Of a DNA stretch of 5,308 nt, positions 1-5,308 are shown piece by piece; position 1 is the stretch's first letter, and the number at the start of each line of letters is the position of its first letter. A program made the position numbers and the translations under genes. The stretch comes from Desulfovibrio sp. (lineage in GTDB: Bacteria > Desulfobacterota > Desulfovibrionia > Desulfovibrionales > Desulfovibrionaceae). The notes beneath the pieces are model-generated. The model worked only from the letters and a program-made list of their open reading frames with translations, ran no database searches and had not been told where the DNA came from. The stretch covers positions 1 to 5,308 of the forward strand of contig JAAUYY010000152.1 in the NCBI GenBank assembly GCA_014804865.1. Reading direction: 5' to 3'.

Positions 1-325
1 CGATGGAGATTCCATTGAATGAATAAACGTCCGGCAGATCCAGAATCATGCCGTCTTTAATCAGCAAAGCGCCCCGAGTCTGAACGCCGCAGATTAATGG
101 AGGGAGATCGCGAAGAGCTTCGGCCAGTTTCGCGAGGTTATCGGACAGGCGGGAGCGAAAGTTGGGCGAAGCTAAAATCTCTCTGGGAACGGGGCCGAGC
201 AGGGCTTCGTTGGGAGCGAGACAGATATCGATGGGGGGAGCGGAACGGATCATCGAGATCAGACGCTCGCGATTGTATTCGGGATTATTATTTTTGACGT
301 TGACTTGAAGCATGCCAATTTTCAC
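1..325 (-). CDS. nadE: Glutamine-dependent NAD+ synthetase, N-terminal amidase (nitrilase) domain, partial
   Basis: The gene starts at a GTG (325-323) and runs off the left edge with no stop, so only about 108 N-terminal residues are visible. I translated them by hand. The product opens MKIGMLQVNV, continues with an acidic/asparagine-rich stretch, then has DICLAPNEALLGPVPREIL at about residues 33-51 and a later P-L-I-C-G-V strand (about 77-82). This order matches the nitrilase-fold glutaminase domain of bifunctional NadE, where the family has a P-E-L-A-L-T-G-Y-P-P type segment carrying the catalytic Glu. In that family the domain releases ammonia from glutamine for the C-terminal synthetase domain, which makes NAD+ from deamido-NAD+. 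The GTG is chosen because a strong AAGGAGA lies 5 bases upstream; the in-frame ATG at 313 is less well placed. Oddity: the Glu is one residue later than expected. Another carbon-nitrogen hydrolase is possible, since the rest is out of view. Confidence 0.6.
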   Translation of the reverse strand, partial: MKIGMLQVNVKNNNPEYNRERLISMIRSAPPIDICLAPNEALLGPVPREILASPNFRSRLSDNLAKLAEALRDLPPLICGVQTRGALLIKDGMILDLPDVYSFNGISI

Positions 326-330
326 GCCAA

Positions 331-337
331 TCTCCTT
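331..337 (-). promoter_or_regulatory. Shine-Dalgarno site for the NadE-like gene
   Basis: The minus strand reads AAGGAGA, five bases before the GTG at 325. It is the best ribosome-binding site in the window and decides in favour of the GTG start over the ATG at 313. Confidence 0.75.
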
Positions 338-406
338 CTATAGCGGATCTCGCTTGAAATTTTCCAGCTGTCAGGCGATTTCATAATTTCGGGGGACGTT
401 TGGCCG

Positions 407-439
407 CGCGAAGCCTTCGCGAAGGGGAAGGTATTTTTT
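407..439 (+). other. Palindrome cluster with plus-sense terminator-like T-run in the 326-455 gap
   Basis: The gap between the UbiD-type gene and the NadE-like gene contains overlapping inverted repeats. CGCGAA (407-412) pairs with TTCGCG (416-421). CCTTCGCGAAGG (414-425) is a perfect palindrome. CCTTC (414-418) can also pair with GAAGG (427-431), followed by TATTTTTT (432-439). The T-run is on the plus strand, but no plus-strand gene ends here. It is therefore not a terminator for either minus-strand neighbour; it could stop antisense transcription or be a protein site. No convincing -35/-10 pair for the NadE-like gene was found in the gap. Confidence 0.35.
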
Positions 440-455
440 CCAAAGCTATTCGCCA

Positions 456-2297
456 TTAAAATAAGCCCGCGAGCGGGGCGCCCGCTTTAGCCAGACTTTC
501 AACTTTTTTTGCGACTTGAGGATCTTCTTCGAGGATTGGCGCGAAATGGCCTTTCATTCTCGCGTCGATAAGCAGCGGAGCTTCGCAAAGCCAGCGCTTC
601 GCGTCCGTTCTCGACCGGACGCCGTAAACGTCGACGGCAGGATCAGAGCGGGTAAAGGTTACCCAGAGAAAATTGTCGAAGGATCGCGCGCAAAAGTCGG
701 GATCGTCGACTGCGACAACCAGTGGAAACGAATCGCGCTCCCGCCATTTTTCAAGCCTGACGAGGAGGTCTTTTTCGATCTCTTCGTCCTGTTTTCCCCG
801 GGGAGCGGCATGAGTCGGCGCGCCAATCGCGAGGACGCCTGGCGCGACGACGCGGGGGTTCCCGTAACCAGCCGGAAGGGACGGCAAATCTTTGATCTCG
901 CGTCCCAGTTCTCGCAGTTTTTCAAATTGACACGCCCAAATCAATTTTGAGCCTTCGTTGAGAGCCGAGCCCGAATAATCAAGAGTATCGCAAGTCGCGC
1001 CGGTTATAGAGCGCAGATCGGTCGAAAAATTCGTCCGTTCGAGGATATGGCGAAAAAAGCCCGGTATGTCGGAGACGGTCAGACCAGCGGCGCGACCTGC
1101 GATTAGCAGATACTTCGCGAGCGAAGTTTGCGTCGTGCCCAGCAGGTGAAACGCGCTAGTGAGGAGTTCCCGCGGCTTTGGTTTTTTTTCATAGGGCGCG
1201 TATCTTTCCTCGCCGATAGCGAGGAGGAGGGGGTGGACTCCGGTCGCGTCGACCGCGCGAACTTCGCGGATGCCCGCGAAAACCTGGTTGACCAGGGGCG
1301 CCGTAAGCTCGTGAATCAGATCGCCGAAAACAGTGTCTTCTTGCGGGGGTCTGCCCACTGTTGTAAAGGGCCAGATAGCGTCCTTGCGATGAAAAATCTT
1401 GTCGATTTTTAAGACGGGGAAATCATGTTTGAGGCTGTAATAGCCCAGATGATCGCCGAATGGGCCTTCCGGTTTCGTCTTCGTTCCTATAGAGCCGACA
1501 ATGGTAAAATCGCAATCCGCGAAGACAGGCAAATTAAATCGCGGCTTACGAGCGATTCTTACGCCTCCTCCCGCCAGATAACCGGCGAAAAGAATTTCGC
1601 TTATATTTTCGGGGAGAGGCATGACGGCCGCGACGGACAGGGCAGGCGGCCCGCCGACGCAGATATGAACGGGAAGTCTTTGACCTATGGCCAACGCTTC
1701 GGCGTGATGGGCGCCAATTCCGCGATGGATCTGATAGTGGAGTCCCGCTTCGTCAGCTTCGTATTCGTTTCCATCGAGCTGGACTCGATACATGCCGAGA
1801 TTTCCCTTGCCGCGCGAGTTTTCGCTATATACGAGTGGCAAGGTCGCGAATCCGCCACCGTCCTTCGGCCAGGAGACGAGTCGGGGCAGATCCGATTTGG
1901 CGCAAACGCGCTCCAGCGCTGGAACCGAACCGCGCGTTTCCCAGGCGCCCTCCTCCCGGGGAAGCAGATGTCTAGCGCCAAGCATGGATTTTAAGAATTT
2001 GAGCGGCGAGCCAAATATTTTCGCCGGTTCCGACTTGGCTTGAAATAAAAATTTGAGATTATCCAGGGCGTCTCTAAAAATGTAATTAACCCTTTCTCTT
2101 GTTCCGAAGAGATTGGCCAGGAGGGGAAAAGAGCAGCCTTTCGGATTCGCGAAGAGGAGCGCCGGAGCTCCGACGACGAAAGCGCGCCTTTGGACAGCCG
2201 GAATTTCCTGATCGGGATCCAGCGGCGCGTCGATGACTCGCAAGCGTCCTGTCGCGAGCAGATCCGCTACGCAAGTCTGGAGCGAGGAGTAGCCCAT
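456..2297 (-). CDS. UbiD family decarboxylase, large menaquinone (futalosine pathway) type
   Basis: This 613-residue protein belongs to the prenylated-FMN-dependent UbiD decarboxylases. Visible landmarks are NLGMYR (166-171), HRG (191-193), SEILFAGYL (233-241), PEGPFGDH (276-283) and VGRPP (314-318). By family knowledge, R171, E277 and D282 correspond to the catalytic E-R-E(D) network, and N166, H191 and E234 to the metal/prFMN phosphate ligands, so the active site looks intact. E. coli UbiD has about 497 residues. The extra length here and segments such as GTTQTSLAKYLL (387-398) and TLDYSGSALNEGSK (438-451) resemble the longer SCO4490-type menaquinone decarboxylases, thought to decarboxylate a (prenylated) 1,4-dihydroxy-6-naphthoate intermediate. 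The substrate is inferred; a UbiX prFMN synthase would be needed and is not in the window. The ATG at 2297 lies two bases after the Nudix stop and lacks a clear Shine-Dalgarno, suggesting translational coupling. The product is probably soluble; no membrane segment is evident. Confidence 0.9.
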   Translation of the reverse strand: MGYSSLQTCVADLLATGRLRVIDAPLDPDQEIPAVQRRAFVVGAPALLFANPKGCSFPLLANLFGTRERVNYIFRDALDNLKFLFQAKSEPAKIFGSPLKFLKSMLGARHLLPREEGAWETRGSVPALERVCAKSDLPRLVSWPKDGGGFATLPLVYSENSRGKGNLGMYRVQLDGNEYEADEAGLHYQIHRGIGAHHAEALAIGQRLPVHICVGGPPALSVAAVMPLPENISEILFAGYLAGGGVRIARKPRFNLPVFADCDFTIVGSIGTKTKPEGPFGDHLGYYSLKHDFPVLKIDKIFHRKDAIWPFTTVGRPPQEDTVFGDLIHELTAPLVNQVFAGIREVRAVDATGVHPLLLAIGEERYAPYEKKPKPRELLTSAFHLLGTTQTSLAKYLLIAGRAAGLTVSDIPGFFRHILERTNFSTDLRSITGATCDTLDYSGSALNEGSKLIWACQFEKLRELGREIKDLPSLPAGYGNPRVVAPGVLAIGAPTHAAPRGKQDEEIEKDLLVRLEKWRERDSFPLVVAVDDPDFCARSFDNFLWVTFTRSDPAVDVYGVRSRTDAKRWLCEAPLLIDARMKGHFAPILEEDPQVAKKVESLAKAGAPLAGLF

Positions 2298-2299
2298 TT

Positions 2300-2779
2300 T
2301 TACGTTGGCTGGACAGGCGCCAGAGTACGTTTGCCCGCCAGATATTCGCGAAAATCGTCGATGATTTTCGCGTGATCGAAAACAATAGGTTCCGGCAATT
2401 TATCCAGGGAATAAAAGGCGGCTTCTCCCGCGTCGTCTCCAGCCTTGAGTTCCTCCGGGTTGTCCGTTTCGCATACGTAAACCGAGCTCATGGTATGGCT
2501 TCGCGGATCCCTGTCCGGTCGGGAATAGACGCCTAACAGTCCCTTCAGGCGAACGCGGAGTCCGGTTTCTTCGAGAGTCTCGCGAATCGCCGCGTTTTCG
2601 GCTTGCTCGCCTTCATCGATAAATCCTCCGGGGAGGGCGTAGCCATGCGGAATGTTTTTTCTTTTGATGATGACTACGCCTTTATCGGGATGATAGATCA
2701 CCGAGTCGACGGTCGGTTTGGGATTGGCGTATTCCCATATTGACGCGCCGCATTTTGGACATTTTATTTCTTTTTTCAT
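2300..2779 (-). CDS. Nudix hydrolase, ADP-ribose pyrophosphatase-like, with N-terminal CPKCG
   Basis: This 159-residue protein has a complete Nudix box at residues 52-74. G52 is followed by E58, then R66-E67, E70-E71 and G73-L74, matching G-x5-E-x7-R-E-U-x-E-E-x-G-U apart from Thr at the first U position. The glutamates bind the divalent metal that cleaves a nucleoside diphosphate linked to another moiety. Just after it, GVYSRPDRDPRSHT (83-96) is typical of the small archaeal/bacterial ADP-ribose pyrophosphatase-like group, so a dinucleotide or ADP-sugar substrate is likely, but the true substrate cannot be read from sequence. The N-terminus has one C-x2-C pair (C7, C10), as in half a zinc ribbon; no second pair is evident, so metal binding is uncertain. 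The ATG at 2779 follows a weak AAAGAG five bases upstream, 24 bases after the tsaC stop. The gene sits in the tsaC-Nudix-UbiD run and probably shares their mRNA. Confidence 0.9.
   Translation of the reverse strand: MKKEIKCPKCGASIWEYANPKPTVDSVIYHPDKGVVIIKRKNIPHGYALPGGFIDEGEQAENAAIRETLEETGLRVRLKGLLGVYSRPDRDPRSHTMSSVYVCETDNPEELKAGDDAGEAAFYSLDKLPEPIVFDHAKIIDDFREYLAGKRTLAPVQPT
2347..2372 (-). repeat. Perfect 10-bp inverted repeat (stem-loop) inside the 3' end of the Nudix gene
   Basis: CGCGAAAATC (2347-2356) is exactly reverse-complemented by GATTTTCGCG (2363-2372), with a 6-base spacer. It encodes AKIIDDFR near the C-terminus of the Nudix protein and lies about 50 bases before the UbiD-type start codon at 2297. 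No T-run follows on either strand, so it is not an intrinsic terminator. A role in mRNA stability or translational coupling is only a possibility. Confidence 0.55.
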
Positions 2780-2803
2780 ATTCGCTCTTTTTGCGGTAAA
2801 GTA

Positions 2804-3436
2804 TTAAATTACGCGCAGTCCTTTTTTCTCTAGCTCGTCGCGACTTATAGCGCCTTCGCGCAAAATTCTGACCGCGACAGGATCGAGAAATTCGATAATC
2901 GATGAGGGCTTGTCGTATTTTCTTTCTCCGTCGTCTCGCAAAACACCCGCTCCGGAGGCTCGCGCGACGGCGAGAAACTCGGGATCAATTTCAGAAAATA
3001 CGGACGCGGGAGGATCGCCTGAAAAATTCGCGCTGGTCGCGACAAGGGGCGCGCCGCATTCTCTGGCGAGCGTTCTCGTCAGGCGCGAGTCCGGGACGCG
3101 AACAGCCGCTATATTTTGACCATTTTTTAAATGTGAATCAAGATGAGCGAGAGCCGGAATCAAAATAGCGAGAGGCGCCGGCCAAAGGCGCTCGAGGGTC
3201 GAGCGCGAAAAACCGGAAATATCGCCGACCAGCGCGATCTGTTCCATATCGCTCGCGATCAATGGAAATGGCTTGGCGCCGGGTCGTCTTTTTATTTCGA
3301 CGATCAAGGCTACGGCGTCTGTCGCGTCGGCCCGGCAGCCCAGGGCGAGAAAAGTTTCAGGGGGATAAATCAGGACGCCACCTTTCTTCAATATGGCGAT
3401 GGCGTCCTCAAAATTGGCGAATACGGACGAACTCAT
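2804..3436 (-). CDS. tsaC: L-threonylcarbamoyladenylate synthase (Sua5/YciO/YrdC/YwlC family)
   Basis: From the ATG at 3436 this is a 210-residue single YrdC-type domain. It lacks the extra C-terminal domain of long Sua5 proteins, hence TsaC rather than Sua5. The family makes threonylcarbamoyl-AMP from threonine, bicarbonate and ATP, the first step of the t6A37 tRNA modification completed by TsaBDE. Visible motifs are KKGGVLIYPPETFLALGC (17-34), KRRPGAKPFPLI (about 49-60), LWPAPLAILIP (about 82-92), AVRVPDSRL (about 110-118), TSANFSGDPP (about 134-143) and a C-terminal ILREGAI. These are the usual nucleotide, bicarbonate and threonine-site blocks. Oddity: the common PTET/PTDT segment reads PPET. 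The frame is open upstream to a TTG at 3472, but the ATG gives the normal N-terminal length and no Shine-Dalgarno supports either. A YciO-like paralogue of other function cannot be excluded. It is probably the first gene of the tsaC-Nudix-UbiD run. Confidence 0.88.
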   Translation of the reverse strand: MSSSVFANFEDAIAILKKGGVLIYPPETFLALGCRADATDAVALIVEIKRRPGAKPFPLIASDMEQIALVGDISGFSRSTLERLWPAPLAILIPALAHLDSHLKNGQNIAAVRVPDSRLTRTLARECGAPLVATSANFSGDPPASVFSEIDPEFLAVARASGAGVLRDDGERKYDKPSSIIEFLDPVAVRILREGAISRDELEKKGLRVI

Positions 3437-3437
3437 G
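3434..3437. other. CATG shared by the divergent start codons of rlmH and tsaC
   Basis: The palindrome CATG supplies ATG for rlmH on the plus strand (3435-3437) and ATG for tsaC on the minus strand (3436-3434). The coding regions overlap by two bases, with no intergenic space. Neither start has a clear Shine-Dalgarno, and any promoter for one gene must lie inside the coding region of the other. No other usable ATG or GTG sits in frame near either family-expected N-terminus. Confidence 0.7.
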
Positions 3438-3908
3438 AAATCGCGAGGAATTGATTTAATCTGCGTTGGCAAACTGAAAACGGCGTGGTGGAAGGAAGCC
3501 TCCGCCCATTATTTGTCCATGTTGCGAAAATGGCGCGACATACGCTTGCTTGAAACTCGCGACGGCGATTCCTCTTTGTCTATCCGAGACAGGAAGACGC
3601 GCGAAGCGGAATTTATCTCGCGCGTCATCGAGCCGGGACAGCGCCTGATCGGACTTCACGAGACAGGCTCGATATTTACTTCCAGGGGACTCGCGGACTT
3701 TTTGCGTCGCCTGGACGAAAAGGAGCCGCGGAGAGTCGCCTTTATCGTAGGCGGCCCTTTCGGGCTGGCGGATTCCCTGCTTGAATCCTGCTCGACGCTC
3801 GTAAGTCTCTCGGCTTTTACTTTTCCCCACGAGCTTGCGCGCGTCATTTTGCTGGAACAGCTTTTTCGCGCCGAGTCCATCCTGCGCCGTTTTCCGTATC
3901 ATCATTAA
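3435..3908 (+). CDS. rlmH: 23S rRNA (pseudouridine1915-N3)-methyltransferase RlmH
   Basis: This 157-residue protein has the normal RlmH length (about 155-159). RlmH is a SPOUT-class enzyme that uses S-adenosylmethionine to methylate pseudouridine 1915 in helix 69 of 23S rRNA on the assembled 70S ribosome, working as a dimer. The N-terminal strand IDLICVGKLK (6-15), the SAM-loop GGPFG (106-110), SLSAFTFPHELARVILLEQLFRA (124-146) and the terminal PYHH (154-157) match the family in order. Its C-terminal tail, usually PYH plus a basic or polar residue, is complete. The frame is open further 5' to an ATG at 3393, but that would add 14 residues the family lacks, so the ATG at 3435 is chosen. That start overlaps the divergent tsaC start. 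No strong Shine-Dalgarno precedes it. It is the only plus-strand gene in the window and converges on the HD-protein gene. Confidence 0.93.
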   Translation: MKSRGIDLICVGKLKTAWWKEASAHYLSMLRKWRDIRLLETRDGDSSLSIRDRKTREAEFISRVIEPGQRLIGLHETGSIFTSRGLADFLRRLDEKEPRRVAFIVGGPFGLADSLLESCSTLVSLSAFTFPHELARVILLEQLFRAESILRRFPYHH

Positions 3909-3920
3909 GAATATCTCTTC

Positions 3921-3943
3921 ATTACCGCTTTTCAAACGGTGAT
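3921..3943 (+). other. Stem-loop just after rlmH
   Basis: ATTACCG (3921-3927) pairs with CGGTGAT (3937-3943), including one G-T pair, around a 9-base loop, 12 bases after the rlmH stop. No T-run follows on either strand. It may protect the mRNA 3' end but is not a standard intrinsic terminator. Confidence 0.35.
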
Positions 3944-3960
3944 GGAGAAGATCATTCGTC

Positions 3961-3993
3961 AAAAAAACGCGGCTTTTGGCTCATTCTCGCCGC
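3961..3993 (-). terminator. Possible intrinsic terminator of the HD-protein gene
   Basis: Read on the minus strand, GCGGC (3993-3989) pairs with GCCGC (3973-3969) across a 15-base loop. After one G comes a run of seven T (3967-3961). It lies about 65 bases past the stop codon of the minus-strand HD-protein gene. The T-run is good, but the stem is only 5 bp and the loop long, so confidence is limited. Confidence 0.45.
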
Positions 3994-4005
3994 TCGTCGC
4001 TGGTC

Positions 4006-4025
4006 GCCGGATTATAAAATCCGGC
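4006..4025. other. Perfect 7-bp stem-loop between the convergent genes
   Basis: GCCGGAT (4006-4012) and ATCCGGC (4019-4025) are exact inverted repeats around the loop TATAAA. On the plus strand only TTT follows, so at best it is a weak terminator for rlmH transcripts. On the minus strand it precedes the T-run hairpin and could help end or stabilise the HD-protein transcript. Confidence 0.45.
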
Positions 4026-4058
4026 TTTAGAAGCTATGAAGACAGTTTTATCAGCCAA

Positions 4059-5308
4059 TTATTCGAGCGGAACGTAATTGCGGACAAATTCTATGGCTCC
4101 CTGGCGATCGGCGACGAGACCAGTTTTCTGCGCGGCGAGCAAAGCGTCGCGCATGGCTCCGATGAGCGGCCCGGGAGACTTTCCTGTAACTTCCATAATT
4201 TCATTGCCATTAAGCAAGGGTTCAAGCATCTCCTCCGGCGTTTCCGCCCGATCGAGATATTTCATATTGTGGTTGAAAGACGTAAGGCTGTCGTCCTTCG
4301 CGAGCACGTCCGCCCTGGCCATGGCGATCAGTCTTCGCGTTTCGCCCAGAGCCTTAAATCGTCTGATACCCCTGTCGGTCAGCATGAAATTCAAACGCAT
4401 ATGCCCATCGACAAGCTGGCAGATAAGCTCCGTGTCCGCCATATCGAAATGGAGGCGACGAAGGATCTTTCTGGTAACTCTCGCGCCTACGCGATGGTGC
4501 TGGAAAAAAGTCCAGCGACCGTCGAAATAATCGGCTGTGAAGAGTTTGCCCACGTCGTGAAACATCATGGCGACCGTGCCGAGCCAATCGTAATGCATAC
4601 CCTCTTCGGGATAATGCTTCATCGTCTTTAGCGTATGCTCGAAGACGTTTTCGACTTCGCCTCGGTCGTTTTGTTGCGGAACGCAAGCGAGCCCGGCTAT
4701 CTCCGGGATCAAGCCCTGGAGGATATGGGAGTCGTAGAGCAAGCGAACAAATCTATGCATGGATTCGGCCGCCACTTTGCGCCACTCGTCAATAATATCG
4801 TTCATTGGGACGTAATCGAGTATGCGCACCGACGAACGGACGATTCCCATCCATGTGTTCGGCTCGATGGGAATATCGAAATTGGCCGCGTAACGCAAAG
4901 CCCTGATCGGGAGCAGATAGTTGTGTCTGATTGTTTCGTCGGGAACGCCCAAAATCCGAATCGAGCCTTTTTCAATGTCGGCGAACCCGGCGTAGGGATC
5001 GTCCGACGAAGGTCGGATCTCTCCGAGGCCGGACAATCTCAACTGTTCGCGCATATTGTCCGGCATCTCCGCGATCAAATTGGGCGTGATTCGCAAAAGG
5101 GATAATTCCGGATGATTCGGCTCCGACGACGAGAGCGCGTAAAAGCGATACGAACGCCCATTTTCCGTCATGGTCGCGAAAGCCGAGCCCTCGACGGGGG
5201 TGATACCCGGAAAAAGTTTTGCGAGAGTCGCGATATCCGGTTCGCAGGCTATGTCTATAAAAATCTCTTCTCCATCCTTGTTCCCCAGCATTCTGTCTTG
5301 CAAGGGCG
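4059..5308 (-). CDS. CCA-adding-enzyme/poly(A)-polymerase-like protein with HD domain, 5' end off the window
   Basis: The frame stays open to the right edge, so the N-terminus is missing; residues are numbered from the TTG at 5303 (414 visible). The order is an N-terminal part of a class II nucleotidyltransferase, then YAGFADIEKGSIRILG (104-119) and LLPIRALRYAANF (130-142), the conserved neck of CCA-adding enzymes. An HD domain follows, with H223, H249-D250 (FHDVGK), H269-H270, H301 and D332, all expected metal ligands. A C-terminal block, NEIMEVTGKSPGPLIG (367-382), is typical of bacterial CCA/HD proteins. The HD part should be a metal-dependent phosphohydrolase. The catalytic head looks eroded: the usual D-x-D is F15-I16-D17, and the RRDFTxNA-type motif expected near 83-96 is absent. 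The protein may therefore be an HD phosphohydrolase with a non-catalytic RNA-binding head rather than an active tRNA nucleotidyltransferase. The stop lies 65 bases before a T-run hairpin. Confidence 0.75.
   Translation of the reverse strand, partial: PLQDRMLGNKDGEEIFIDIACEPDIATLAKLFPGITPVEGSAFATMTENGRSYRFYALSSSEPNHPELSLLRITPNLIAEMPDNMREQLRLSGLGEIRPSSDDPYAGFADIEKGSIRILGVPDETIRHNYLLPIRALRYAANFDIPIEPNTWMGIVRSSVRILDYVPMNDIIDEWRKVAAESMHRFVRLLYDSHILQGLIPEIAGLACVPQQNDRGEVENVFEHTLKTMKHYPEEGMHYDWLGTVAMMFHDVGKLFTADYFDGRWTFFQHHRVGARVTRKILRRLHFDMADTELICQLVDGHMRLNFMLTDRGIRRFKALGETRRLIAMARADVLAKDDSLTSFNHNMKYLDRAETPEEMLEPLLNGNEIMEVTGKSPGPLIGAMRDALLAAQKTGLVADRQGAIEFVRNYVPLE

Noticed and set aside
1112..1127. 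Inverted repeats ACTTCGC/GCGAAGT (1112-1127), TCCTCGC/GCGAGGA (1207-1225) and TCCAGCGCTGGA (1912-1923) in the UbiD-type gene
   Set aside because: They are short, have no T-run and are explained by coding sequence rich in GCGA/TCGC words, so they are not called as separate elements.
1425..1994. 189-codon plus-strand ORF, with others at 516-950 and 1128-1412
   Set aside because: All lie antisense inside the well-supported UbiD-type gene. They show no recognisable domain or ribosome-binding site and read as reverse-frame shadows.
3341..3370. GATAAA (3364-3369) as a -10 box for rlmH
   Set aside because: No matching -35 exists at normal spacing (CAGGGC), so a promoter cannot be supported.
3437..3472. 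Longer tsaC starting at TTG 3472
   Set aside because: It would add 12 residues not typical of the family, TTG is a rare start and no Shine-Dalgarno precedes it.
3456..3962. 168-codon minus-strand ORF across rlmH
   Set aside because: It is the reverse shadow of rlmH, which has full-length family motifs. The composition is arginine/serine/glutamine-rich, without a domain.
3939..4631. 230-codon plus-strand ORF, with another at 4635-5105
   Set aside because: Both are antisense to the HD-protein gene, whose motifs are clear. The translations show no domain and start in or near the hairpin-rich gap.
5301..5303. TTG as the true start of the HD-domain protein
   Set aside because: The frame is open to the window edge, no ribosome-binding site can be assessed, and the family's N-terminal nucleotidyltransferase strand and G-motif would be missing. 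The gene most likely begins beyond 5308.
1..5308. CRISPR, IS element, tRNA, riboswitch or prophage signal
   Set aside because: No spaced direct repeats, transposase, terminal repeats, cloverleaf or phage gene is seen. Genes are ordinary housekeeping families with even composition.

Overview
This is a bacterial chromosomal window of housekeeping genes, tightly packed, with no sign of a mobile element, CRISPR array, or tRNA or rRNA gene. Base composition looks moderately GC-rich and uniform. The hexamer TCGCGA is strikingly frequent. The gene content is a large UbiD-type decarboxylase of the futalosine/menaquinone kind, what looks like a glutamine-dependent NAD synthetase, RlmH, TsaC, a Nudix hydrolase and a CCA-enzyme-like HD protein. 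This would fit an anaerobic, menaquinone-using Gram-negative bacterium such as a deltaproteobacterium/Desulfobacterota. That placement is a low-confidence guess from gene family types, not from a marker gene.

Layout. On the minus strand, reading right to left from 3436, tsaC (2804-3436), a Nudix hydrolase (2300-2779) and a UbiD-family decarboxylase (456-2297) form a compact operon-like run with gaps of 24 and 2 bases. After a 130-base gap comes the 5' end of a carbon-nitrogen hydrolase-type gene, probably the amidase domain of NadE (325 down to the window edge). On the plus strand, rlmH (3435-3908) runs divergently from tsaC. The two genes share the tetranucleotide CATG, which supplies the ATG for both strands. 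rlmH converges on a minus-strand gene (4059 to beyond 5308) for a CCA-adding-enzyme/poly(A)-polymerase-like protein with an HD domain. The roughly 150 bases between these two hold three hairpins, one followed by a T-run in the minus direction.

Biology. rlmH (ribosomal pseudouridine methylation), tsaC (tRNA t6A37 precursor synthesis) and the CCA-enzyme-like HD protein are all translation/RNA genes. The UbiD enzyme and NadE-like gene belong to cofactor metabolism (quinone, NAD). The Nudix protein resembles ADP-ribose pyrophosphatases. No obviously new system is present. The most unusual points are the fused divergent start codons, the apparently eroded nucleotidyltransferase head of the HD protein, the TCGCGA over-representation, and a perfect 10-bp-arm inverted repeat inside the Nudix gene just upstream of the UbiD start.
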